Below are positions 1 through 11,841 of a stretch of 64,000 nt of DNA, piece by piece. Each line of letters opens with the position of its first letter. The first letter of the stretch is position 1. The notes beneath the pieces are model-generated. The model was not told the DNA's origin and made no database searches. It saw only the letters and a list, made by a program, of their open reading frames with translations. Source of the DNA: Epiperipatus broadwayi (lineage: Eukaryota > Onychophora > Udeonychophora > Euonychophora > Peripatidae). The DNA is taken from NCBI GenBank assembly GCA_028023455.1, contig JAQFVV010000056.1, positions 4,177,717 to 4,241,716 on the forward strand. Direction: 5' to 3'. The position numbers and the translations under genes were made by a program.

Positions 1-379
1 TACAAACGTACAAAAAAGTAAAAACTTGCAAAAAAAATAATATATTCTTTACCAGAAGTACTTTCAATTGTTTCATTACAACCATTATCATGTTAATACA
101 AACATACAAAAAAGTAAAAACTTGCATTACTCATCATTCAATCTATTCAAATTTCCCACAATTCTGCTGTCTTTATATTAGCCGATAATATCTAGGAATA
201 GAGGTGGTTTAATGAATAAACAATCGGCTAATATAAAGACAACAGAATTGTGGGAAATTTGAATAGATTGAATGATGGGTAATGCAAGTTTTTACTTTTT
301 TGTACGTTTGTATTAACAGTTGATAAAGATTGTCAGTGAAACAATAGAAAGTACTTCTGGTAAAGAATATAATATTTAA
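1..379. repeat. Hairpin (inverted-repeat) element
   Basis: Two arms of about 150 bp, roughly 35-190 and 220-378, are reverse complements with a few mismatches, separated by a loop of about 30 bp near 190-220. Both arms carry the landmark 'ctttaccagaagtacttt' (one inverted) at the outer end and 'aatataaagaca' near the loop. Positions 1-30 repeat the segment at 104-126, so the element may begin before the window. No reading frame is present. It looks like a MITE-like hairpin element; I cannot assign a superfamily. Confidence 0.75.
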
Positions 380-413
380 TTTTGAATACTGTATTAAATA
401 TATTTGTTTGAAT

Positions 414-415
<2 letters not shown>

Positions 416-490
<75 letters not shown>
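416..490. repeat. (TA)n microsatellite
   Basis: An uninterrupted TA dinucleotide run of about 70 bp directly follows the hairpin element. Such runs are frequent in this window and are often where elements have inserted. Confidence 0.95.
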
Positions 491-493
<3 letters not shown>

Positions 494-3414
494 GCCATAA
501 AGTTATAATACTAAGGCATTTTAAAAAAATAATGTAAAATAAATTTAATTTTATTACACAATTTAATATTGTTATGTGGGAGTAAAAGAGGGTTTCAAGT
601 CAGCAAAGAAAATGTAACTAATTAATTAAAATCAATTGATGATAAAGGTATATATAAATTAAATTCTAATTTTGTAATTATTTAGAGGGACAGGTGACAA
701 AACATGTAATTACTGTAGGATCAGATAAAATCAAAGATATTCAGAATTTAATTAAGGAAATCCAATTAGTAAAATATTAAAATTAAATTAGATTGAGATT
801 GCAATCAGTAAGATTTTTTTAGATAGCAAAGAAAACAATTTTCTCTTTAAAATTAATCACTTTGAAAGGTCCAGATGCCTTTGTTTTGAGATGTATTTAT
901 ATAGGGGCAGAAAAAAAGAGTTTTTAGTTTTTGTAAACTTATTTTAATTTTTTTAAGCTATTAAATTATGTCACACTTTGATCAGTGAGTAGATCACTGC
1001 AATTTTTCTGGCCATCTCTGGAGGATCTGAATATCAAGTGCTCTGGTACTAGAAAAATGTGATGTCACTTAAGTCCTTGTCTACAATTGACAATCCAAGT
1101 TACTGATGTACAATGTCATCACTGTCAATAGAAAGCTCCATTATATAATTTCATGGAGTGACCAGCCAGTCAATAGACAAGAACCCTACTCCATAAAATC
1201 TATGAACTATACCGGGAAGTTCAGCAGAGCATTTTACTTTCTCTCAAAAAAATCTTTTGAAGGTCTAATAAAATAATAATTTAAGTTAACTTTATAAATT
1301 TCAATTCACTGGTTAATGATAAAAGCCTCTTTAATATTCTGCTTTCTTTGTTTAAGTAATTCATTTATTAATCATTTTCTTGAAATCTGTTTTCTTTAGT
1401 ATTATATAAAATATTCTTACAATGTTTTTAAAATGTTTTTCTTATTGTATTATAACACACTATTGTAATGTATGTAATCCTTCTTAAATTTGCTAGACTT
1501 ATTATTTAAGAATCAAATGAAGGAGAAAATTTTAGTAAATATGTTTCTGTGACTAAATATTTAACAGTCCAGTAATTCTGTCAAATCAAGACATTTAAAT
1601 CCCTTCTTTAATTGATTTTAATTTTTATTTATTTATTATTGTTTGTGATTTTAAACTTATCTATTTAAAATTGGTTCTTTCAAAAATGTCATTTAGCCAT
1701 TAATCTTTAGCATGTTCTTTACAAGTTGACTCATGTCCGCTTGAAGTCAATGAAATTCCATCATTTTTAATGCTATGGTAAAGATTTTATCATCATTAAA
1801 AAGATTATAAAAAATTCTGTAAGATGCTGCCCTCTTTTGAATTATTTTACAAGTAAAAAAATCAATAAAACTGTCTTAAATGTCAAACAAAAAAGAAACC
1901 TTGATGGTGATTGGCTATTAACCATCAAGGACATTCTGATTGGCTGTCAAGGACAAAGAAAACCACCTAAAGAAAGAAAAACACTACGATTTTCATTTTA
2001 AAAATGATAAATGTTTTAGACCATTTTAGAAGTATTTTTTGACAAATTATAAATTATTTTGATACAATATGCTAAAAATAAAATTTATTTTAGAAAAATA
2101 TTTAAGATTTTAGTAAAAATATTTAAGATTTTAGCAAAAAAAAATATTTATTTTCCGTAATGTAAAACTGAGAAAGAAATCAACTATGTCAGTAACTCTT
2201 TTTAATTCGTTACTAACTTTCACTTTTAAATTTGCCGTTATCGAATATTTCTAAAATAAATAAATAAAAATTTATTTTTGAAAAAAATTTAGTTAATTTT
2301 CATAACCTGACAAATTATTAATGTACTTTTTACAAACAAATCTAAAGTGAATATAATATTAAAAGATTAATATATTTTGACAGTTGAGTTTGTGTCTTGA
2401 CCAATTAAAAGTTTACACTTTTACCTCACTTGGCCAATAAAGTACCAGCTGCTAGAAGGGGTTAATGCATTTACAGTGGTTTATATAAAACTATCAAATT
2501 TCATAATTAAGATCAAGTGTTAAGATATTAAAGCAAACTTTATTTTCTGTTTTGAGAAGGGGCAATTATATATGTACAGGTGATTTATAAACAACCTGCA
2601 GTTTTAAAATAAAATTTAATGTTCGAAATTAGAAGTTAAAACTTTATTTCTTTTCTTTGATAAATATATATGTATATAGAAGTAGTGAATCTGTGATTCA
2701 GATTTATGCTTCATGCACCATCACATAGCTGATCTCCAAATGGGGTTCAAATCTATTTGTTCACATGCCTAGATCATATAGAGAGCAACCACATATCTCC
2801 ACATAACTTTACCCAATCCTAAACAACCATTTAATTAAGGTATTATAAATATTTTGTTTTATAATTTAAATTATAGTTAAATTTCCCAAATAATTGTTAT
2901 TATAAGATGTAGAGTCATATATGTTCATTTACATACAGGCTGTGAATAGACATATGTAATGTAAATATTTTAATATATTTTATTTGAGATTTTTTATTTT
3001 ATATTTTTGGTTACATTATTTTATATTCATAAAATAGTGTGATGCAATATTTCGAAGGTTCTTGAAGTTGCCTTAAGACAGGAAATTTAAAAACAATAAC
3101 AAAATCAATTAATTAATTTAGAGAAATCGCTATTGAAATAAATTTATTTAAATATTTCAAAACAATTTAAAGTGTGTGTGTGCATATGTTTGCAGAATCT
3201 TATTGAATAAAAAATAACAAATGAATTTCACTTACTTGTTGGAAAATAATATTTTATTCCAATTAAGAATATTAAATATTTAATAGTACAATTTTGAAAT
3301 AGTAATAATTTTATAGTAATAATTTTATCTTTAATAAAGTTATTAATTATATTATTGATTTAAATAAACAATTATTAAGTTGTAATAATTAAATTTGTAA
3401 AGCGCATACTCATT
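491..3414. other. AT-rich unassigned DNA
   Basis: No gene seen. 990-1240 is less AT-rich and of higher complexity but has no open frame or recognisable repeat ends. At 1898-1952 there are two 'gattggct' boxes (inverted CCAAT type) beside a short palindrome (ccttgatggt/accatcaagg). Near 2480 there is 'tttatataaaac', TATA-like, without other promoter support. 2690-2830 is slightly GC-richer and contains a B-box-like 'ggttcaaatct', but no matching A box, so I do not call a SINE. Confidence 0.5.
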
Positions 3415-3422
3415 ATGTAAAG

Positions 3423-3697
3423 CAGGGGTCCCCAACCTTTTTGCACTTAAGAGCACATTGTATAATACCAGTCAGGTGGCGGATACCATTTATTTTTTCA
3501 ATGTAAATTTATAGTTGGATATTGTTAATAATACACATAATGTACAAAAAATATAAATAATAATTTATAAGAAATTTTAAAAATTAAATTTACTAGTATC
3601 AGATAAATATTTTTTTATCGTGTTCAGATAGCGGTGGCACATATAAAATGATCTGTGGGTGCCATGGTACCCACAGGCATAGGATTGGGCATCCCTG
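3423..3697. mobile_element. Non-autonomous hAT element (MITE)
   Basis: The 275-bp element begins with 'caggggtccccaacctttt' and ends with the reverse complement of 'cagggatgcccaatcc', typical terminal inverted repeats of Charlie-like hAT transposons. It is flanked on both sides by the identical 8-bp target duplication atgtaaag (3415-3422 and 3698-3705), the diagnostic TSD length for hAT. The interior is AT-rich and non-coding, so it must have been moved by transposase supplied in trans. Confidence 0.9.
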
Positions 3698-3705
3698 ATG
3701 TAAAG

Positions 3706-6700
3706 CAATATATATTAAGGTTATAACCTTAAGACGATGTGCCTGAAAAATGACAGTAGGGACCTCTACAAATCTTAACACAAGATTTTTTTAAAAAACG
3801 AGAGTGGCCAAACAAAAGCTGCCACCTTATCTTCAATTTACTTTTTATTATACAGAATAATATTTGTAATTGTATTTAAAATTAAAAGTAATTATATTTA
3901 TTGTTAAATGTTAAATATTTTATTAAGTTAGTATTGCATAAAATTGTAGACAAATTAATTTATTCGAAAAATTTCTAGTTGATTAAAAAATAATCACGAA
4001 TGAATTAAGAGTCTGATATCATACTGTCTACAATATAAAAGATAAGAGCAGATGAAAATTTAGGCAAATTGATGAAACAGTAAGAGTTAATAAATCTGTT
4101 TCTGTTAGTTCTTTAAAATTAAAAATTTTATCATGTTTTATTTTAAATAGGTTAAAAGTTATTTTCAATAAACTGATTAATTATGTAACAAATGTTTTAA
4201 AAGGATGACAAAGTGATAATGGAGTAAATTAAAAATTCTTAAGGAGGACCTAATTCAATCTTAAATATTGAATTATAATCAAACCATGGTTGCTATTGGG
4301 AGTGTAAAGAAAGTGGGGAATTATTTTCAGGAAAAAATGGGAATATATTATCAACTAGTTTCAAGAGTTTGCAAATATAATCGTGTAAGAATATGTTTTG
4401 TTATTTCTTTACATTTAATGAGTCTAATAAGTAATTTACCAAGGAACCTGTATTTATTTAAAATTAATAATTGCTATAGAATTGGCAAAACTCTTTATAG
4501 AACTTTCAACTAAGAGTAATTTTGAACTTATTTTTTAAAAAAGAATTATATTTGATAGAATGATTGGCATGTTGAAATAAAGTTAAAACTAAGTAAGAAT
4601 AAATAATATGTAGTTTTAATAGTAATGAAGGAATTTTCCTAGAGTGATTAATGTTTTAAATAATACTAAATTGAATAGTAATAAAGTAATTCTTACTTAT
4701 ATTAAAAAATGTGTATCTTTGATAATGACCTTCAAGATTATAATTTATCAGAAGCATTTATTTATTTCCATAAAGAATATGAAGGAGAAGTATGAATTAT
4801 GATATTTTAACAAACCAAAACCCATAGACATAAGTGTATCTAATTTATAAAATAGATAAGAAAAGATGAACTGATAAAAGTTAAAAGCTATTACTGATAA
4901 CAGCAAAATCAGTTATATAGCATGCTCTAATGGATATTAAATATTATACACTAATATTTAATATTTGAAGAATTATTTTAAAAAATAATTAAATGTACAA
5001 GATTTTAAGTGCTCTGAAGTGAAGTTAAAAATCCTATAATAGACAGTGAAGAGTGCTTAAGAATTAATAAATCATTATTAATTATGGATATTTTTTGTTC
5101 TTCATTTTAAAATGTATTTTCAAGCAGGAGGGAGAGAAAACAATGACAAGAGAAGAAGTTTAAACTGCCAACCATTGGCATGGTAACAAATGTGGAGTGT
5201 TTAGGGAAATTAGTTTAAAAAAAAAAAAGTGAAAACGTTTTTGATCTATTTTTTTTTTTATGGTATTGTATTCATAAAATGTATTTTAAGATAAGAAAGA
5301 AACTAGTTAAATAGTTTATATGTTTGTTAAGGTTTTTAGAATTAATAATTTTAATACAACATTTGATTTTAGAATTTAAAATTAAAAATATATTATGTTT
5401 TTTTATAAAATTGTTTCATGGACGTACCAAGGAGTTTTTAAATGATAAGGGATAATTTTAATAATATTATTTTATGAATTTCAAAATTTCAATATGCATT
5501 AAGTGTAATGGTTAAATTATTTAAAAAGTGGTCTATATTGAATTATTAATTGATTGTATTGAAATATATTTTGTAGTACAAAATGAATAATAATTATGAG
5601 TCAAGAAAAAACTATATTGATAAGAGGAATATTAATATATAAGAAGTGTGTAATATTCTAAGTCAAGTATGATATAGAATGTATGCAATATTTAATAATG
5701 TTAAATCATAATCTCATATATTATAATGTATTAAGTGTATACTATGACGTTTGTCATAAGGGTAAATGTTATTTGTTTTAGCAAGTGATCTATCTTAATT
5801 ATAGACTTATAAAGAATGGGAAGATAAAAGTTATACACATAGATTGGAAAATAATCTATGCTGATGCTAAAAGTTTAAAAGTAAAGAAGGGATGTTTTAA
5901 ATGCCAGCATAGTATAGTATCATCCTGAAGATGTAATGTGATATGTAATGGATTTAATACAAAGAATATCAATATTATCTTAATGAAATAAATATAGATT
6001 TATAAGATATAACCACCCTATACCATAAGTGCTTAAGAGGAAGGCCAGAATTTTAGCAGTAAGTTCATTGAAATAATAATGTTAGTTATCTCTATTGTAA
6101 TAATGTAAGGTTGTTTATTAAATTAATTTCTTATTCTAAATAATATCTTTGATATTGGATTATAGTTAAGTATCATATGTAAGAAATTTATTTGGGAGTT
6201 CATAGTTTTTCTTCCTACTATTAGAAAGGATAGTTTAAAAAAAAAGAAGGATCATATGCAAAACAAATACAATTAGATTTTGTAAAAGAGAAGAATAAGC
6301 CATTGTCAAACTGATAGTATGAGATTGATGATATGAAGATTATGAAAGAATTATATGTGATAAGTGTGAGAAATAAATGTATAATATTTTTTTATATTTA
6401 AAAGGTAAATATTCTTGGTTGTTATTTATTCAAAGTATCTTGTGTATATTGGTACAAACAACATAAAAGTACAAAAAGTCATATATTAAATAATAATCTA
6501 TTGATATATACTGATTATAAAATTGTAATACTTGGTATATGAATAAATTCAAAAAAGATAAGTGTAAAGTAATTGATCTCTAAATTATATTTGATGTAAT
6601 AATAAAATTGCTCAACTTTATGAACATATGAATGGAAATTAAATTTATAATATGAATAGTAATATTAATAATATTGAATAATTATCATTTAATTCCTTAA

Positions 6701-8300
6701 ATGATATTAATCTAATGGTAACCCATGATAAGATGATTGTATTTATTTATTTTTTGTTCTGTTATTCTAATGTATAAATGTAAATATGTTAATTATAATA
6801 ATGTAAGTTGTTAAAAATAGTTTATAATGTGTAATCAAATTATTGTTAGAACTACTTTATTGTGATAAATAAATATATGTTTTTAATTTGAACTAAGCAA
6901 TTAGTGTTTTTTTTTTTTTTTTTATGGAATTATAGATATCACATGATCGTATATTTAAGCACGTGACACAACAATGTTCTCATCTAAAATTTATTTATTG
7001 GGTGTTTTGTTTAGAAAGATAAATAATTAAAACTTAATAAATCAATGATTTGTAAATTGTAATTTGTAGTTAAATAAAAGTAGTATTAATTTTACTTATT
7101 AATTTTTTTTAAGATTTAAATATCTGAATAAATATTTGAAATTTTAATCTAAAAAAACAATGTATATTAAGAGCGTGTTTAACAGTCACATAAGTATTAT
7201 AAAGTTTCTTTAAAATTTAATAAAGTTAAAAGATCACAAAAGTATTATAAAGTTGTTTAAAAGATTAAATTATAACTGCAGTATTATTTAAGTTATATGC
7301 AAATAATAGGATAATTCCTGATGTTTGTTTGGAAAGAGAAACAGAATGGGCTAAATCTGAACACAATTAATGTGTTTTAAAATTGATTTATATAATATTA
7401 TATTGAATAGTGATAATGTTTTTGGCTATCAGTTAGTGATTATTCTGATTAATGGTTATTATTTGTGATAACAGAAGGATAAGTAGAAAAATTGTTTTCA
7501 TAAATTATTACTTTAAAAGAGGTATGATAATTTATTTATCATTATTGGTATGGTATTAAAGATATAATAATTATTAAATTGTTGTTGTGATTAGTGGATT
7601 TTAATAAAATCCCACTTGCCATTCAATTGTCTATTTGTTAATCATTATTATGCTTATCAAAAGAATAATCATTATCCATGGGATGTCAATAGGATAGCTC
7701 AATAATTAATTAGATTAATTTAATTTGTGTCTTCCACATTTATTATATTTATAGTTTATTATAAGTACAATAGAATGAATAATTATTTAAATAGTCTTGA
7801 TAATTATTTACCATGAAATTATTATGTTGGTCAATGTTCATTATAGGGATTTGCCTAATGATTGTAGCATAATATTAGATGGCGAATTTCTATAATAGTA
7901 ATGCCATTGTAAAGTTTATTTCATATACTTTGCATTGTTAAAACCTATGTGTTTGTGACTGTTTCTAAAGTCTATCTTAGGTTTAAGAAATGTTAAAGTC
8001 TCAGTCAGGGTATTGTGTATTTGATTATTAAAGAGTTTTATCAGTGGTTTTACTTTTGGGAAGATTACAATATATATATATTCCATGGAGAAATGATGAT
8101 TTCATGCTATTCCTTTTGGAAAATTCCATGTAGTAAAAATAAAATAACCAAATATGTGATGTTTCAATATAATAATAATAATAAGTTCTTTCCTCATGCC
8201 TTCTTTTTTCTCAAATCATAAGAATGTATGAGAGTTTCAAAATCAATTTTTTCCCATTATTATTTTTTCCTCATATTCAAATTCTATTGGTTGAGACGAT
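3706..8300. other. AT-rich DNA with purine-strand bias
   Basis: No gene, TIR or LTR recognised. From about 4.5 to 8.2 kb the + strand is visibly poor in C and rich in A and G, with many 'gaag', 'gata' and 'taag' words but stop codons in all frames. This could be a very old retroelement (the young LTR element at 49 kb has the same skew) or simply local bias. Short open frames here, for example 4268-4513 and 8015-8221, lack coding character. Confidence 0.4.
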
Positions 8301-8301
8301 T

Positions 8302-8628
8302 TTAAAAATATTTTATTGTCCAATAGCTTTTTTTCCAAATGTTGTTAATTTTCTTCAATTCACACTTGGGCCTTTTAAGTTTTCCTTCTGATTTCTGGTC
8401 ATATTGTTCAATTTTTGCCCAAATATTTGTTTTATTAAAAATGATCTCCTGATTAATTAATTTTATGTATCGGTATATGCCTGATGAATTTAATTTTTCT
8501 CCATCAGCCAAAATGTGTCTTTCTTTTCTTATATTTATTTTATAATTGGTCTGTAAATGAGTGTACATAAAAAACTCCACATGGAATTTCATATACATGA
8601 TGAAACTCCAAAGGAATTTTATTTTCAC
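8302..8628 (-). pseudogene. Possible relic reading frame, unknown
   Basis: A 108-codon open frame starting with ATG on the minus strand. It is unusual here because it is lysine-rich with a fairly balanced residue mix (for example the stretch 'NIWAKIEQYDQKSEGKLKRP') rather than the Y/I/N/K noise seen elsewhere. It has no domain I recognise, no splice sites that extend it and no neighbouring gene. It could be a fragment of an old element or chance. I give no function. Confidence 0.2.
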
Positions 8629-8629
8629 A

Positions 8630-10199
8630 ACATGGAAGTGTTTAATTATTTTTTAAAAAAGTAGTATAAACTGTGTGGATATTATTTTTCTTTAAAATGT
8701 TACCAATTTTATCAATTACTCCTTTTATATATGGCTAAAATTTTTAAGTATCAAAATCTTTTATTATATATATATATAAACAATGCATAATGCTAGCTGA
8801 AATCTATATAAAATATTTTAAATGCTCCATAGCTAATTTTTTTTAGTTACACTTCCTCTAATATTATTCACTTTATTTGTTATATAATGACCACTAAACA
8901 TCATGTGATAACCATTCTTTATGCTTACAGGAGCTGTTTACACAAAGCCAAAACTGTCCATACAGTAGTGCCACTCAGTACAAGTCAGGAAGGTTTTTTT
9001 TAGGAGAGCTGCATTAGATTCTAAGACCTAGATGTTGTGCTCTCAAATTCAAGGCACTAATGAATGGAGAGTTTTGCCTTTGTGTTCGCATAATGCACAA
9101 TAAAATAAGGAAAGTTCTATACTGCTACTGTAGATGGCACTAAACTTGTTTTAAAATAAACATTTTTAACAATATGAATTTTAACATAGTTTTAAAATAT
9201 AATAATAAAAAAGATAAGTATATATTAATATATGCCACAATAATTATTACAATCGAATAAATATACCAAGAAAATTTTTGATTGTAACTTCTTAATTATA
9301 AGACAATAATCTAACAATTGTTATGCAATCAATTATGCAATTTTTTAATGCTATTGTTTGTTATAAATATATTTTTATTATATTATTGAATAAATTTTGG
9401 TAGTTATTTACTTTTGTAAATTAATTACAAAGCATATATTTTTACTATATATACATCTTTATAAATAACTCCAGAAAAAAGAAAAGACGTCATTCAGAAA
9501 ATGAAAAAAAATGAGGTTAAATTTAAGAATAAGTAAATACTGATGAGTTTTGTAATTACACAAACAAATTAATAAATTATATACACATATTTTTCAATTA
9601 TCTTTATTTTATTTTTCAATTATATACAAATATATTCACAAATATCAAATGCTAGGGTTTTTTTTTTGTATATTATTTGTCATCATATGTTGCTGTCCTT
9701 TTTTTGCCATAATTTTTTTTTTTGCCTAATTGTAACTTTCCATTTTATTTATTCTCAGGAATATAATATGAATAAAAGCAAGCCACATTGTGCCTGTTTA
9801 AATAGTCTCTGAGATACCTGAATCTGTCTCTCCCATAAAATGATTCAATTTCTTCATGAAGTATTTTAAAAGAAAGTTGATCACTTTTTTTGAATCCTTC
9901 TCAGTCTAATGCAAAAGTAGCATGCATTTGAGATTCAGTTTGAAGAATTTATAACTATTTTTACATGGGACTATTCATTATATTTTCAGAGTAATACAAA
10001 ATATCCTTAAATGAAATTTTTTCACTGCTTGCATGTTACATTGATAGAGAATCTATACATACTTGTGTACAATACATTCAGTAGAATAACAATTATAGCT
10101 AAAGTAATATTTTCTGATAATTGCAAATTATAATATGAAAGTTTTAAGCCAATAAACATCACATGATCACCATTTCTTATGCTTGCTTATAACTGTTAT
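8630..10199. other. Unassigned DNA with a diverged repeat copy
   Basis: 8890-9130 is less AT-rich. Its 'aaacatcatgtgataacca' followed by a 'gccaaaactgtccatacagt' stretch resembles the sequence at 10155-10250, which is the left edge of the hammerhead-bearing inverted-repeat element. It is probably a diverged or truncated relative without recognisable ribozyme cores. The rest is AT-rich with short (TA) and poly-T runs and no gene. Confidence 0.4.
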
Positions 10200-10300
10200 T
10201 AAAACAGGCAAACTCACTATATGTATTGCCACACACAGCAAGTTAGGGTAATCAATGGATGCCAAAAGGCTTGTGCATAAAATCCCATCTAGTGCCTACT

Positions 10301-10360
10301 CATCCAATATCCCCAGACTAGTTTCTGGCTTGTGGCCTTCATCAGTGAGGAGCCTTGGAT
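10301..10360 (-). ncRNA. Hammerhead ribozyme-like motif 1 (type I, minimal)
   Basis: On the minus strand the core CTGATGA (complement of 10339-10345) and GAAA (10322-10325) flank a stem II of GGC/GCC. GAAA is followed by a stem III of only AC/GT with a 2-nt loop ending in GTC, whose C (complement of 10316) would be the cleavage site. Stem I is TCCTCA (10346-10351) with TGGGGA (10310-10315), five pairs plus one wobble, and after an internal loop it continues as atccaa/ttggat. The fold is that of a minimal metazoan type I hammerhead. One oddity is A opposite A at 10.1/11.1 instead of G-C, which may weaken catalysis. Confidence 0.65.
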
Positions 10361-10412
10361 ATCCCCAGACTAGTTTCTGGTTTGTGGCCTTCGTCAGTGA
10401 GTAGCCTTGGAT
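10355..10412 (-). ncRNA. Hammerhead ribozyme-like motif 2
   Basis: This is a tandem copy of motif 1, about 51 bp away and sharing its outer stem sequence. On the minus strand it reads CTGACGA, stem II GGC/ACC (one pair lost), GAAA, then CTAGTC and TGGGGA. The cleavage triplet is intact. Its core is complete, but stem II has one mismatch, and one base of the 5' strand of stem I differs from motif 1. Confidence 0.55.
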
Positions 10413-10462
10413 ATCCCCAGCTAGTTTCTGGCTTATGGCCTTCATCAGTAATGAGCCTTGGA
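10406..10462 (-). ncRNA. Hammerhead-like motif 3, degenerate
   Basis: This is the third tandem copy. Core CTGATGA and GAAA are present, but the GTC triplet has lost its T (the sequence reads ctagctgg), and the 5' strand of stem I is changed to TCATTA. Removal of the cleavage-site nucleotide predicts an inactive ribozyme. Confidence 0.5.
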
Positions 10463-10472
10463 TCAGAGAGCA

Positions 10473-10530
10473 CTAATCCAAGGCTCCTCAAAGATGAAGG
10501 CCACAAGCCAGAAAGGCACTAGATGGGGAT
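10473..10530 (+). ncRNA. Hammerhead-like motif 4, broken
   Basis: This plus-strand copy lies in the right arm. The core is altered to AAGATGA, and GAAA is followed by ggcactag instead of the short stem III and GTC. Stem I halves tcctca and tgggga remain. It is clearly related to motif 5 and predicted inactive. Confidence 0.45.
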
Positions 10531-10550
10531 TTTATGCACAAGCCTTCTGG

Positions 10551-10605
10551 CAAGGCTCCTCACTGATGAAGGCCACTAGCCAGAAACTAGTCTGTGGATA
10601 TTGGA
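10551..10605 (+). ncRNA. Hammerhead ribozyme-like motif 5
   Basis: Plus strand: TCCTCA (10557-10562), core CTGATGA (10563-10569), stem II GGC/GCC (10571-10573 and 10579-10581), GAAA (10583-10586), C-TA-GTC with cleavage predicted after C10592, then TGTGGA pairing back to TCCTCA with one mismatch. All core bases are present. It has the same A/A oddity at 10.1/11.1 as motif 1. The outer stem found in motif 1 is lost. Confidence 0.6.
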
Positions 10606-10710
10606 TGAGTAGGCACTAAATGGGGATTTTATGCACAAGGCTTCTGTCATCTATTGATTACTCTAGCTTGCTGTGTGTGGCAATACATATAGTGAGTTTT
10701 GCCTGTTTTA

Positions 10711-11578
10711 ATATAAAAGTTTGTTTACATTATTTTTTTTCCTGAATTGGTAGGTATAAACATTTCATTTTAAAGAATGTATTTAATGAAATTCCCTGAA
10801 ACATTTATTTACTGTGATAGATTTCTCATTGATTTAAGTGGGTTATTTTTCAAATGAGTATAGAATTGTGGTGATGCTTGTCATTAGTTAAACTTCTTGG
10901 TCAACCATAAATGACTAAGCTATTTATCACTAGTTCTGTGATCATCTGTTTGCCATGGAACTTTTCAGCATGTGATCATTGAGAAGTAATGTTCATTTTT
11001 GTACGAACATTAAATACTTAATCTTTCTTTTTTTATTTGTTAAGCAATATTATAAATAAAAATTATAATAAATTACCTATGGGTATTAATTTCTAGCACA
11101 TCGAATACGTACATACATACATTCCATATATTTATGCATGCACACATATGTGTATAAATTACAATAAAATTAAACTTTTATTAAATTAATTAAAATAATA
11201 TTTAAGGTCACAGTTTATTATTCTATCAGTTTTTAATTAATTAAAATGTTATTAAAAATGATATTTATGTTAGAAATTGAAAGAAAAAAAAATTAAAAAA
11301 AAATAAATTAAGAAATTTACGTACATGTTGATATTTGAAAAAATATAAATAAATCTGTAAACTAAGTTACTTATAAATGTTGCCATAAATAATTTAATAT
11401 TCTTATATATCTTAATTTACAAAATATTTTTCAATTATTATTGAAATAAGCATAGTAGAGTGCGCCCTCTATAATTTAAGAAAACAAACATAAGAAAAGT
11501 ATAACAAGAAAATATGAAAAATAAATATTAAATAATAATTTATAAGTTATAAAATAATTAATTTTCAGTATATTTGAT
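10711..11578. other. AT-rich unassigned DNA
   Basis: No reading frame or repeat end recognised. There is a short run of acat units near 11109-11130 and several A/T homopolymers. Confidence 0.5.
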
Positions 11579-11841
11579 TGCGCTAACACGCACAAGCACC
11601 CAAAGCTGAAAACAAATAAAAAAAATTATATATATTTATTTTAATATATATTTAATTAAATGGCTAAGCGCTTTCAAGGGTCAGACCCCTCATATTCATA
11701 GAAATGGCTATGAATATGAGGGCTCTGACCCTTGAAAGCGCTTAACCACTCAATTAAATATTTATATTAAAATAAAATAAATATATATATATACATTTCT
11801 TTATTTATTTTCAGCTTTGTGTGCTTGTGCGTGCTAGCGCA
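11579..11841. repeat. Near-perfect 263-bp palindrome
   Basis: The left arm starts tgcgctaacacgcacaagca and the right arm ends with its near-exact complement (…gcgtgctagcgca). The centre lies at about 11710 between two copies of 'tcatattcatag'. The inner part of each arm contains 'aagcgctttcaaggg' followed by 'tcatattcat'. The same order of motifs is found in the terminal repeats of the Penelope-like element at 40631-41332 ('aagcgctttcagg' then 'catattcatgg'). It may be two head-to-head ends of a related element with nothing between. Confidence 0.7.

Larger units (their letters stand above)
10200..10710. mobile_element. Inverted-repeat element carrying hammerhead motifs
   Basis: The element is bounded by taaaacaggc at 10200-10209 and its exact reverse complement at 10701-10710. 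The arms (about 10200-10462 and 10473-10710) are imperfect inverted copies of one another. Each arm carries hammerhead-like ribozyme motifs in the same relative place: three in tandem in the left arm (minus strand) and two in the right arm (plus strand). There is no protein-coding capacity. Head-to-head terminal repeats that carry hammerheads are known from Penelope-like elements and their non-autonomous relatives; that assignment here is inference. Confidence 0.75.

Noticed and set aside
2681-2830. SINE candidate
   Set aside because: Only a B-box-like word is present, with no A box, no A-tail and no target duplication.
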